Positions 27,287 through 35,495 of a stretch of DNA of 64,000 nucleotides are shown one piece after another. The DNA comes from a bacterium 210917-DFI.7.65 (GTDB taxonomy: Bacteria > Bacillota > Clostridia > Oscillospirales > Oscillospiraceae). Each line of letters starts with the position of its first letter. Positions within the stretch are counted from its first letter, which is position 1. Below the pieces are notes generated by a model, which was not told where the DNA came from, did no database searches, and saw only the letters and a program-made list of their open reading frames with translations. The stretch spans positions 434,001 through 498,000 of the forward strand of contig JAJCJJ010000001.1 of NCBI GenBank assembly GCA_020555865.1. The letters are read 5' to 3'. Position numbers and translations under genes: made by a program.

Positions 27287-28240
27287 TTGATTTTTGATAT
27301 TCAGGGATTTTCTGTTCATGATGGTCCCGGGGCCAGGACACTGGTGTTCCTGAGCGGCTGCCCGCTGCGGTGCCAATGGTGTGCCAATCCCGAGGGGATG
27401 CGGAAAAAGCATAACCTGATGTACACCAAAGGACGCTGCAAAGCGATTCAGAACCATTGCAGCCGGTGTATGACGGCCTGTCCCCAGGGAGCAATTACAA
27501 TGAACCAGAAATCGGGGCTGCCGCAGATCCAGCGGGTCAAGTGCATGGACTGCACAGAATTTGCCTGCACCCGGGTGTGCAATTATGAGGCGCTGCGCAT
27601 TTCCGGGAAAGAGTACACCGTAGAAGAGCTGATGGAAGTCATCCGGCGGGACCGTGTATTTTGGCAGGGCAACGGCGGCGTGACTTTCGGCGGCGGCGAC
27701 CCGCTGGTGCAGTGGGAATTCCTGGTAAAGGTGCTCGAAGAGTGCAAAAAGCACCAGATCCACACGGCGATTGAAACGGAAGGATATGCTGAAGAGGCGG
27801 TTTTCCTGCACGTGCTCTCCTACATTGATTTTGCTTTTGTGGATCTCAAACACATGGATCCTCAGAAGCACGAAGAGAAAACCGGCGTCAGCAACGAGCG
27901 GATTCTGAAGAATCTCCGGGCGTTGAAAACCAGCGGATGGAAAGGACGCATCATTCTGCGCACGCCGATCATCCCCGGATTCAATGATTCTGCGGAAAAC
28001 GCCCGGGCCACAATTGCATTTATGAAAGAAGTCGGCTTTTTCGAGATCAACTTGCTGCCGTTTCACCGAATGGGAACATCCAAATGGGAGCAGCTGGGAC
28101 TGGAGTATGTGTATCGCGATCAACCGAATTTAACGAAAGAAGACCTCTATTCGCTGCAGCAGCTTTACTTGGATGCAGGAATCGCATGCTATGTGGATAC
28201 CGATGTGATTTATTCTGTGCGCCCATTGAAAACACCTTAA
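27287..28240 (+). CDS. hpdA: 4-hydroxyphenylacetate decarboxylase activase (radical SAM)
   Basis: HpdA generates the glycyl radical on HpdB. The 317-residue product has the radical SAM motif LSGCPLRCQWCANPE, a ferredoxin-like insert (CSRCMTACP, CMDCTEFACTRVC), and close agreement in order with clostridial HpdA, including 'IHTAIETEGYA', 'IIPGFNDSAENA', 'INLLPFHRMGTSKWEQLG' and 'DAGIACYVD'. The SAM-binding loop reads FGGGDPL where GGEPL is usual. The start is unclear. TTG 27287 has almost no ribosome site. The frame opens at 27266, and an ACG at 27272, preceded by GAGGTGAGG, would give the family-like opening (M)SQTGLIFD. No ATG is available. Confidence 0.9.
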   Translation: MIFDIQGFSVHDGPGARTLVFLSGCPLRCQWCANPEGMRKKHNLMYTKGRCKAIQNHCSRCMTACPQGAITMNQKSGLPQIQRVKCMDCTEFACTRVCNYEALRISGKEYTVEELMEVIRRDRVFWQGNGGVTFGGGDPLVQWEFLVKVLEECKKHQIHTAIETEGYAEEAVFLHVLSYIDFAFVDLKHMDPQKHEEKTGVSNERILKNLRALKTSGWKGRIILRTPIIPGFNDSAENARATIAFMKEVGFFEINLLPFHRMGTSKWEQLGLEYVYRDQPNLTKEDLYSLQQLYLDAGIACYVDTDVIYSVRPLKTP

Positions 28241-28262
28241 TAATATTTTGTAACATTATAAT

Positions 28263-28300
28263 AAAAAGCCCGATAGATGTTCACATCTTTTGGGCTTTTT
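28263..28300 (+). terminator. Terminator after hpdA
   Basis: AAAAAGCCC and a second arm AGATGT pair with ACATCT and GGGCTTTTT. The T-run overlaps the spacer of the next promoter. Confidence 0.85.
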
Positions 28301-28308
28301 GTTATAAT
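28280..28308 (+). promoter_or_regulatory. Promoter for the PocR-LuxR regulator
   Basis: TTCACA, 17 bases, TATAAT. The -35 and spacer lie inside the hpdA terminator stem, an economical overlap. Confidence 0.65.
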
Positions 28309-28414
28309 ATAAACTTAGAAAGGATCCGCTGCCTGAGCAGATGGAAAGCAGGGAGCCTTTCTTTGGTTTGGAGCATGCCCACAGAGGGCCTGCATGCAAA
28401 AAGAGGTGGAGAGA

Positions 28415-29114
28415 ATGAGGGGGAAGGAACCGGAATTGGCCGCGAAGTGGCTCAATGCCGTGGGGAAAGAGCGTGTGCAGTCTTTTCAGGACGATTTTGC
28501 ATCGGCCTTTGAGATCAGTGCCTGTGTTCTGTCTCTGTCGGGCAATGCGATGACCGTTTGGTCTAATGAATCGCTGTTGTGTCATTAGCATGCAGAGAAC
28601 GCGCGCCTTGCAGAAAATGTGCCAGCGCGGGAAAACGATTTTGGAAACCTGCTATGCAGGGGTGCAGGCGTTTTTTTGCCCGATTAGAATGGAGGGCGAA
28701 ATCGTCGCCGCTTTTTTCGGAGGCGTGGTACGCACCGAAGGCGGGGAAAGCGAGCGGTATGTACGCTTTGAAGTGCCGCTGGCGGAAGGGAAAAAGCTGA
28801 TGCAGATTGCCAATCTGGCGGCCAGCATTTTCGAAATGACGGAGAGCATCACCGATTTGAAAGCCTCGCAGGAACAAGAAGAACGGGAGAGTCCGCTGGA
28901 GGCGCAGCTGATGCTGCAATACCGCCTGAGCCGGCGGGAAGCCGTTGTCGTGTCACATATTCTGGAGGGCGAATCCAATAAGGTGATCGCGCAGGAACTT
29001 TACATCAGTGAAAAAACAGTGAAAACCCATGTGAGTAATATTTTCCGCAAATTGCAGGTGAAAGACCGTGTGCAGCTGGTGCTGCTGTGCCGTGACCTGC
29101 GCAAAGAGCCATAA
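28415..29114 (+). pseudogene. PocR-domain LuxR-type regulator with a frameshift
   Basis: Reading through one frame change gives a regulator of about 230 residues. It has an N-terminal PocR ligand-binding domain ('SFQDDFASAFEISACVLSL', 'VWSNESLLCH', then 'MCQRGKTILETCYAGVQ', 'FFCPI') and a C-terminal LuxR helix-turn-helix ('LSRREAVVVSHILEGESNK', 'SEKTVKTHVSNIFRKLQVKD'). The first frame stops at TAG 28586-28588 just after LLCH; the rest is in the +1 frame. Removing one T from the TT at 28586-28587 restores LLCH-SMQRTR, so a one-base insertion is the simplest cause. ATG 28415 follows GAGGTGGAG. The second part could start at an internal ATG and make a DNA-binding fragment. Position beside hpd suggests control of that operon. 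Confidence 0.82.
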
Positions 29115-29140
29115 TCAAAGGCCGAAGGGAGGCAGATGCC

Positions 29141-31135
29141 ATGACGATTAAGCAGAAGCTGATCGTATTTGCGTCGTCCATGGTTCTGGTGGCAATGGTG
29201 ATTGCCACGTTGGTATCCAACGTGGTATTCAATAACATGCTGACCAATTCTGCTGTGCGCTATTTGGAAACGGCGTCCTATTCTGCGCAGGAACTCCTGA
29301 AAGCGCGTCGGGAACAGATGCATGTGGCCATTTCTTGGGCCGACGAGATGGAGGGAATGCCGACGGCCTTGGCGCGGAGGGATACTGCTGCGCTGGAAGA
29401 ACAGCTCCGGAGAGTGATTCAGGCGTGTCCTTTTTTGGCTTTTGGCATGTTTTTGGATGCGCAGGGTACGGTGCTCAGCTGCATGGATGGCATGCGGCAG
29501 GATTGTGGAGTGCTTTTCCAAAAAGATTTGGAAGTGATGCGGCAGGAAGGTATGGCGGCGGCTTATGCCCTGGTTCCGATCGACGCCCTGTTTGAAGAAA
29601 GCAGCGCGGCCCGCGAACGATGGGACGTGAGGCTGGAACAGCAATCCGGGACGCTGGGACAGGGACTGATCAGTTATGTGGGAATCCCAATTTACGATGG
29701 CCGGCAGCTGCAGGGGTACCTGCTGGTGGGAGAAATGCTCAATCACAACGATTATTATCCGGAGGCGTACAGCCAGAATGTGGTCCATTCTTTCCTGACG
29801 ATCTCGGCGAATACAACCCGTGTCTGTTCCAATCTGCCGGAATCGGACACACATTATCTGGGCACGGAGATCCCGGCGGTTGTGCAGCAGGCCGCGGCGG
29901 AGAGCGGAAACTATTTTGGCTCGGAACAGGCGCCGATTGGCGGGAATTACTTTTTCCGTTACCAGGCGCTTTACGATCTTTCCGGCACGCTGGTGGGCTA
30001 TATCGGCGTTGGAATTGAAGAGGAAGCCTATACCAGCATGCTCAATGTGAATCGTCTGATTATGCTGTCGGTCATGCTGTGCCTCTTGCCTTTTATTGTG
30101 CTGCTGAGCGGCGTGGTCAGCAGTCGGATTGCCCGGCCGATCACAGTGGGAAGCGCCATGGCGAAGCGGATCGCCCGGGGTGATTTTGCAGTTTTGGACG
30201 AGCAGGCCATTCCGGATCAGCCTAAAAGCGAGCCGGAGGAATTGCTGCAGTCCATGCAGACCATGGCGCAGACGCTGAAGAAAAACCGGGAAGATATTGA
30301 ACGCTATATTCAGGCGCTGGGCGAAATGAACAAACAGCTTGAGAGCATGGTAGATGCCCGCACGCTGGAGCTGAGCCAGACGGTCAAGGCGCTCCGGGAG
30401 TCCAACCGTGTCAAAAGCACCTTTCTGGCCAATGTCAGCCATGAACTGCGCACGCCGCTGAGCAGCAACATTTCCACATCGGAACTGCTGCTGGATGAAA
30501 TTTTCGGTACCTTAAATGAAAAGCAGAAAAAATATGTGAAGAACATCTGGCTGAGCAGTACCCATTTGCTGCAGCTGATCAACGATATTCTGGATATCTC
30601 CAAGATTGATGCCGGCAAAACAAAGGTCAATTTGGAACGTCTGCTGGTGCATGACGTCTTGGAAGAAGCTCTGACTGTGGTCAAAAGCCTGGCCTATCAA
30701 AAGCAGCTGCAGTTTATGGTGGACATCGTGCCAGAGGATCTGCATGTGTGGGCGGACAGGCTTCTGCTCAAGCAGGTTTTGTATAATCTGCTGTCCAATG
30801 CGATCAAATTTTCCGATCCGTCCCGGCGCATTTGGGTCAGCGTCGCGCTGGAAAAGGAACGGGGTTTTGTTCGCTTTTCCATCCGGGATGAGGGCATCGG
30901 AATCGAAGAACGTGATATGGAACGAGTCTTCCGGGAATTTGAGCAGGTGGACAATTCCTATTCCAGAGCGTACGGCGGCACCGGCCTGGGTCTGCCGCTG
31001 TCCAAGAAGCAAGTGGAGCTGCACGGCGGATATATGGAGCTGCGCAGCATAATCGGACAGGGGACGGAAGCGCTGTTCTGGCTGCCGCTGCGGGATGAGA
31101 AGGAGGAAGAACATGGCGAAGATACTGGTGGTTGA
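29141..31135 (+). CDS. Membrane sensor histidine kinase
   Basis: The 664-residue product has a membrane helix (about 8-28), an extracytoplasmic double-Cache-like sensor of about 270 residues, a second helix (about 302-325), a HAMP linker, and a coiled coil (about 375-415). HisKA follows with the phospho-accepting His434 in NVSHELRTPL, then HATPase_c with N-box 'LSNAIKFS', DEGIGI and GGTGLGL. It starts 26 bases after the broken regulator and overlaps the response-regulator gene. Cache sensors usually bind small extracellular ligands such as acids or amines; the ligand here is unknown. Location suggests a link to aromatic acid metabolism. Confidence 0.9.
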   Translation: MTIKQKLIVFASSMVLVAMVIATLVSNVVFNNMLTNSAVRYLETASYSAQELLKARREQMHVAISWADEMEGMPTALARRDTAALEEQLRRVIQACPFLAFGMFLDAQGTVLSCMDGMRQDCGVLFQKDLEVMRQEGMAAAYALVPIDALFEESSAARERWDVRLEQQSGTLGQGLISYVGIPIYDGRQLQGYLLVGEMLNHNDYYPEAYSQNVVHSFLTISANTTRVCSNLPESDTHYLGTEIPAVVQQAAAESGNYFGSEQAPIGGNYFFRYQALYDLSGTLVGYIGVGIEEEAYTSMLNVNRLIMLSVMLCLLPFIVLLSGVVSSRIARPITVGSAMAKRIARGDFAVLDEQAIPDQPKSEPEELLQSMQTMAQTLKKNREDIERYIQALGEMNKQLESMVDARTLELSQTVKALRESNRVKSTFLANVSHELRTPLSSNISTSELLLDEIFGTLNEKQKKYVKNIWLSSTHLLQLINDILDISKIDAGKTKVNLERLLVHDVLEEALTVVKSLAYQKQLQFMVDIVPEDLHVWADRLLLKQVLYNLLSNAIKFSDPSRRIWVSVALEKERGFVRFSIRDEGIGIEERDMERVFREFEQVDNSYSRAYGGTGLGLPLSKKQVELHGGYMELRSIIGQGTEALFWLPLRDEKEEEHGEDTGG

Positions 31136-31964
31136 CGATAATCTGGCCAACTGTGATCTGCTGGCGGATGTGCTCTCGCAGTGGGGATACGAGGTGGCGC
31201 AGGCGCATCAGGGGAAAGAGGTGCTGCCCATGGTGGAGGCATTCCGGCCGGATCTGGTGCTGCTGGATGTCATGCTGCCCGGTATGAATGGCTTTGAGAT
31301 CTGCAAGCGCATCAAGGCTTCGGCGGAAACGGAGAATATTGCAGTGATTCTGCTGACGGTACTCAACGATGTGGAGGATCGGGCGCAGGGCATCCGGGTG
31401 GGGGCGGATTTGTTTTTAAGCAAGCCGGTCAATTATAAAGAACTACGCCGGCAGATCGAATTTGTGCTTTCCAATAAAACCCACATGGAAGAATTGGAGG
31501 AGAGCGAAGCCATTTGCGAGTGTCTGCTGCGTCTTATGTCCCATCTGGACGCCAAAGCGTATTGTCACAGTCTGACCGTAAAAGAATATGCCAAGAAGCT
31601 GGCTATGCGGCTGGAGCTGTCGGAGCGCAGCATCAAGCAGGTGGCTATGGGCGCCGCGCTGCATGATTTGAAAAAGATGCTGCCGGAAAGGACGGCCAGC
31701 GATGAGGCGGTGCTTGAAATTCTGCAGCCGCTGAAAATGCTTCACTGGCTCAAGCCTTATTTGACAAAAAAGAAAAGCGGGATTTTGGATGTTCAAATCG
31801 TACATGTGGTCAACGCCTATTGTAAACTGTGCGAAGAGGGTGTGGAGGAAAAAACGGCGCTGGAGCGGGTCAGACAAGCATATGGCGCAGAGTACGGGAC
31901 GTCCTGCGAGGCGTTGGAACAACTGATTGCCGATGAGCAGTTTTTAAAAAATATCGGGTTATGA
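31113..31964 (+). CDS. Response regulator with degenerate HD-type output domain
   Basis: The 283-residue product has a receiver domain (1-120) with acidic residues 8-9, phospho-acceptor Asp52 in LLLDVMLPG and the conserved Lys in FLSKPV. The C-terminal 150 residues resemble the HD part of HD-GYP proteins ('HSLTVKEYAKKLAMRL', 'AALHDLKK') but lack the HHE and GYP motifs, so phosphodiesterase activity is doubtful. There is no DNA-binding domain. GAAGGAGGAAG precedes ATG 31113, inside the last 23 bases of the kinase gene, so the two are coupled. The output may be protein-protein contact. Confidence 0.88.
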   Translation: MAKILVVDDNLANCDLLADVLSQWGYEVAQAHQGKEVLPMVEAFRPDLVLLDVMLPGMNGFEICKRIKASAETENIAVILLTVLNDVEDRAQGIRVGADLFLSKPVNYKELRRQIEFVLSNKTHMEELEESEAICECLLRLMSHLDAKAYCHSLTVKEYAKKLAMRLELSERSIKQVAMGAALHDLKKMLPERTASDEAVLEILQPLKMLHWLKPYLTKKKSGILDVQIVHVVNAYCKLCEEGVEEKTALERVRQAYGAEYGTSCEALEQLIADEQFLKNIGL

Positions 31965-32091
31965 AAAGCAGCGGAGCATGAAACTGGCTGCGTTCCATCT
32001 TCGCAGCTGCTGGCCGCGCAGGGCCGGGCGCATATTTTGACATACGGGGCACAAACTATGGGTACCAAGTATCCATAAGGAGGTCCATGTC

Positions 32092-32283
32092 ATGCCGAAA
32101 ACGCCCAGAAAGCAATATTTTGCCAGTGAATTTCCTGATATCTGCGACACGGTGTCATCCTGCGAGTGTACAGGGCTGATGCCTTCGCCGCCCACCAACG
32201 ACGCCGAGCGCGCCGCTTATGAAACCCTGTTTTCCATGGAAGTTTCCCAATCGGAAGAGGACGCCGAACAGCGGCGCCCGTAA
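32092..32283 (+). CDS. Small protein of unknown function
   Basis: This 63-residue open frame has a very good ribosome site (AAGGAGG, 8-9 bases before ATG). It is acidic at the C-terminus, has a CDTVSSCEC cluster near residues 18-26 and no membrane helix. I do not recognise it. It stands alone between the two-component genes and a terminator. Confidence 0.5.
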   Translation: MPKTPRKQYFASEFPDICDTVSSCECTGLMPSPPTNDAERAAYETLFSMEVSQSEEDAEQRRP

Positions 32284-32322
32284 AAAACAAACAACAACGG
32301 AGGATCCGCTGTACCGGCATGG

Positions 32323-32356
32323 AAAAAGGCCGCAGGTATAATCCTGCGGCCTTTTT
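32323..32356 (+). terminator. Terminator after the 63-residue gene
   Basis: AAAAAGGCCGCAGG pairs with CCTGCGGCCTTTTT around TATAAT. Confidence 0.93.
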
Positions 32357-32395
32357 GTCATACTAAAGCAACGGCAAGGAAAGGATGGGCATTGC

Positions 32396-33832
32396 ATGGA
32401 ACAGGCGACGAAAACCCCGCAGCAGCTGACCGCACAGTTTCAAACCAATGTAAAACTGTTGGATGATATTCTTGGTGTGAGCCGCAATTATGATATATCC
32501 GGCCGCGAACTTCGCATCGGCGGCAGGCGGGCGCACCTTTATTTTCTGGATGGATACGGAAAGGACGATGTGATCGAGCGTATCCTTGCCTTTCTTCTGT
32601 CCCTGACCGAGCAGCAGCTGGGCAGTGTGAAGGATATGGACGATTTTGCCAGCCGTTTCGGCACGTACGGTGAAACCGGAACGGAGCAGGATCTGGATAC
32701 AATCGTCACATCGATCCTGCTGGGCAAATGCGCCCTGCTGCTGGAAGGCATGGAACGGGCAATGCTGTTCGATGCGAAGGCTTACCCCACCCGCGGCGTA
32801 GAGGAACCGTCAGACGGCAAGGTGCTGCGCGGCTCCCATGATGGATTTACCGAGGTGGTGAAAAAGAACTCCGCTCTGATCCGCCGCCGCATCCGGGATC
32901 CCAGATTGGTGATGGAAAATCACCGGGTAGGCGAGCGCTCTCAGGCGGACGTGGTGCTGTGTTATCTCGATGATAAGGTGGATCGGGAAGCCCTTGGAGA
33001 AATTCGAGAGCGTCTCAACAAAATTGATGTGTATTCCATCTCCATGGGGCAGGAAAGCATTGCAGAAGCCATACACCGCCCGCAGTGGTTCAATCCCTTT
33101 CCCCGGGTGCGCTACACGGAGCGGCCTGACGCTGCGGCGGCTTCGGTGATGGAGGGGAGCATCATTCTGATGGTGGACAACTCGCCATCGGTGATGATCC
33201 TGCCCACTTCCTTTTTTGATTTTATGCAGGAAACCAACGACTACTATTTCCCTCCGCTGGTGGGAACGTATCTTCGTCTGGTACGCTTTTTCGTGTTTCT
33301 TGCCTCGCTGGTCATCACACCTGTGTGGTATTTGGCCATGATGAATCCGGAGCATATTCCCTCGTGGCTGGCCTTTATCGGCATTGAGGAGCCCAACGGC
33401 GTGCCGCTTCTGCTGCAGCTGTTGTTGTTGGAGTTGATCGTCGATCTGCTGAAATTGGCTTCGCTGAACACGCCGGATGTGCTGAGCAATTCTTTCAGTA
33501 TGCTGGGCGCACTGATTTTGGGTGATTTTGCTGTGCGGGCGAATTGGCTGGTGCCGGAAGTGCTGGTGTATATCGCCTTTGTGGCCATTGCCAGCTTTGC
33601 CCAGCCCAGTTTTGAACTGGGTTATGCCTTTAAACTGATGCGGGTGCTGCTGCTGATCCTGTCGGCACTGTTTTCCATTTGGGGCTTTCTCGGCGGCTTA
33701 GTGCTGATGGCTGTGCTGATCGCCACTACAAAGCCGCTGGCGGGCCATTACCTCTATCCGATCTATCCGTTCAACTGGAAAGCGCTGAAGCATTTACTGC
33801 TCCGCCAACCCATCAGCCGGGACAACACCTGA
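32396..33832 (+). CDS. GerA/SpoVAF-family spore germination membrane protein
   Basis: GerA-type A subunits form nutrient-sensing complexes in the spore inner membrane; SpoVAF is the relative linked to the SpoVA channel. The 478-residue product has a soluble N-terminal half with 'LRGSHDGFTEVVKKNSALIRRRI', 'VVLCYLDD' and 'ILVDNSPSV'-like (here ILMVDNSPSVMILP) segments. A C-terminal half of about five membrane helices follows. It closely fits the SpoVAF branch in length and opening. No spoVA neighbours are visible in the window. It marks the organism as a spore former. ATG 32396 is used; the upstream signal (GGAAAGGATGGG) is acceptable. Confidence 0.88.
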   Translation: MEQATKTPQQLTAQFQTNVKLLDDILGVSRNYDISGRELRIGGRRAHLYFLDGYGKDDVIERILAFLLSLTEQQLGSVKDMDDFASRFGTYGETGTEQDLDTIVTSILLGKCALLLEGMERAMLFDAKAYPTRGVEEPSDGKVLRGSHDGFTEVVKKNSALIRRRIRDPRLVMENHRVGERSQADVVLCYLDDKVDREALGEIRERLNKIDVYSISMGQESIAEAIHRPQWFNPFPRVRYTERPDAAAASVMEGSIILMVDNSPSVMILPTSFFDFMQETNDYYFPPLVGTYLRLVRFFVFLASLVITPVWYLAMMNPEHIPSWLAFIGIEEPNGVPLLLQLLLLELIVDLLKLASLNTPDVLSNSFSMLGALILGDFAVRANWLVPEVLVYIAFVAIASFAQPSFELGYAFKLMRVLLLILSALFSIWGFLGGLVLMAVLIATTKPLAGHYLYPIYPFNWKALKHLLLRQPISRDNT

Positions 33833-33877
33833 CGGTTCCCGCGGGACAAGCGAAAAAAACGGGCTGAAACGGAAAAC

Positions 33878-33907
33878 AGGACGGCGGGCCTTTGAGCCAG
33901 CCGTCCT
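33878..33907. terminator. Bidirectional terminator
   Basis: AGGACGGC pairs with GCCGTCCT around a 14-base loop that can itself fold. T-rich sequence follows on both strands, between convergent genes. Confidence 0.75.
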
Positions 33908-34038
33908 TATTTATGAGCGCCGCGGAGCCATTGGCGCTTGGCTTCCACGCCGGGATGAGATGTCCGGCTGCGGATTATGCAGAACAGGTGCTCCCGGGAC
34001 AGGTTTTCGGGTGTTATATTGATCCATTCGGCATCCAT
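33907..34038 (-). pseudogene. Truncated N-terminal remnant of a YoaP-type GNAT acetyltransferase
   Basis: ATG 34038 has AAAGGAGG upstream and opens a 43-codon frame ending at a TAA within the terminator stem. The product (MDAEWINITPENLSREHLFC then ...VEAKRQWLRGAHK) resembles the first 40 or so residues of YoaP-like GNAT proteins, which open with an 'ITxENIxxEHICCAI' segment and a 'KKxWL' segment and normally run to about 250 residues. The catalytic part is absent. It follows the acetyltransferase gene by 60 bases on the same strand. It could be a decayed gene or a real short peptide. Confidence 0.5.
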
Positions 34039-34097
34039 AAAGGCGCCTCCTTTGTGCGGCGTATCCGCCGCTCAGTGCTGTTGCCCGGTTTTGTGTG

Positions 34098-34742
34098 TCA
34101 GTCATCCGGCAAAAAGGATTGACTGAGGATATAAAAGGTTTCCTGGCTGGGCTGATGGCATTTGATTTTTGGCTCCAGAGTTTCGTCGTATTGCTGTGCT
34201 GCGGCTTCGTCGATTTCCAGTGCAGCGCTGCCGCGGTACCGCCATTTTTTCCCGGAAAATGCGCCGGGCTGCAGCTCTTTGACCAGCATAGCGGACGGAT
34301 AACGCCCATCTTCAGTGCAGACGCCGTATTTTTTACAGCTCCGGAAGCCGCTGCTAATGTAGTTGGCGGGATCCCCGAAAATCACAATGGCGTCGTATCC
34401 CATGGAGACGGCCTGTGCAAAGGAATATTCCATCAGCCGTTTGCCATAGCCGCTGCGCTGGTATGCCGGGGCGATGCAGAGCGGACCGAATGTAAGGATT
34501 TCCTTCCGCCCGCCGTGTTCGTCTAACAGTGCGGCTCTGGTGTACATAATATTGCCGATCACCTGCCCGTCCAGCTCCAGCACAAAATCCAGCTCTGGAA
34601 TAAAATCTTCATGGCTGCGCATGGTATGGACCAGGTAGTGTTCGATACAGCCCGGCACATAAATGTTATAAAATGCGTTTCGCGTCATGGTTTCCACGGC
34701 ACGGTAGTCGCGTGGCGTTTCTTTTCGGATTATGGGTTCCAT
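34098..34742 (-). CDS. GNAT-family N-acetyltransferase
   Basis: The 214-residue product has a GNAT core: 'IIRKETPRDYRAVETMTRNAF' at the start, 'FVLELDGQVIGNIMYTRA', then 'LTFGPLCIAPAYQRSGYGKRLM' with the acetyl-CoA-binding Q/R-x-x-G-x-G/A motif, and 'GYDAIVIFGDPANY'. The acceptor is unknown; this subgroup resembles the YhbS-like predicted acetyltransferases. The start at 34742 is set by the conserved opening and a GAGG about 12 bases upstream. Confidence 0.85.
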   Translation of the reverse strand: MEPIIRKETPRDYRAVETMTRNAFYNIYVPGCIEHYLVHTMRSHEDFIPELDFVLELDGQVIGNIMYTRAALLDEHGGRKEILTFGPLCIAPAYQRSGYGKRLMEYSFAQAVSMGYDAIVIFGDPANYISSGFRSCKKYGVCTEDGRYPSAMLVKELQPGAFSGKKWRYRGSAALEIDEAAAQQYDETLEPKIKCHQPSQETFYILSQSFLPDD

Positions 34743-34958
34743 TGATTCTATACCTCGCAGTTTTTTAAAAAGTGTCCCCACTATATCTTTTATTATACTA
34801 TGCAGCTTATGGTTTGGCAACCGGGCAGAGCTGTGCTCCCTTTTGTTTTGCGCGCCGTTGGATTTGGGCTTTGGTCCTTTGGCTCATTGCACATTGAAGT
34901 ATAGAGTTACCTGTGATAAGATTAAACTGGTGAATTGGAACATGAATGGAGAAGCACG

Positions 34959-35285
34959 ATGAAACCATTTGATCAGAATTATAAACTGTTGAACGAAATG
35001 TATCGGGACGAATATTATCCCAACTTTCTGGTGGACAAGATACGAAATTGGCTTCAGGAAGTCATTGACTTGCTGGAGAGCGGAGAAACCGATATTGAGG
35101 TGGTGCAGGCGCAACTGGATCGGGTGGTCTGTGCCATTAACGATTTGCAGGAGGAATTCGACGAAAACGACAGTGAGATTGAAACTGTGGCACGTGATTG
35201 CATTGGAGGTGCCGTGGCCTATATCCTGAAATGGTTCGATATTTCCATTGATATAGAAGAAGCTATCCGGGAAAGAGATTGGTAA
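34959..35285 (+). CDS. DUF5713 family protein
   Basis: The 108-residue acidic protein has the DUF5713 layout: 'MYRDEYYPNFLVDKI' near the start, a heptad-like central helix with 'INDLQEEFDENDSEIETVARDCIG', and a terminal 'IEEAIRERDW'. Function is unknown. ATG 34959 has GGAG 7 bases upstream; upstream ATGs at 34935 and 34941 lack a site. It stands alone. Confidence 0.8.
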   Translation: MKPFDQNYKLLNEMYRDEYYPNFLVDKIRNWLQEVIDLLESGETDIEVVQAQLDRVVCAINDLQEEFDENDSEIETVARDCIGGAVAYILKWFDISIDIEEAIRERDW

Positions 35286-35495
35286 TTCAAAATTGTATTA
35301 TCGTATTTTAGCAGGTGTTTTTCCCCGATTGGACGGCTGCACGCTTGGTTATATTGATGCAGTCGTTTATAATGAGCGTTCAGCAGCATCAAAGGAAACA
35401 GGAAAGAGCAGCGCGCCGGGCTTTGCAGCGGATGTGCCTTGATACTTTTCCGCCGATGTGATAGGATACAAGCAGCGGATTCTGGAAAGGAGTGA

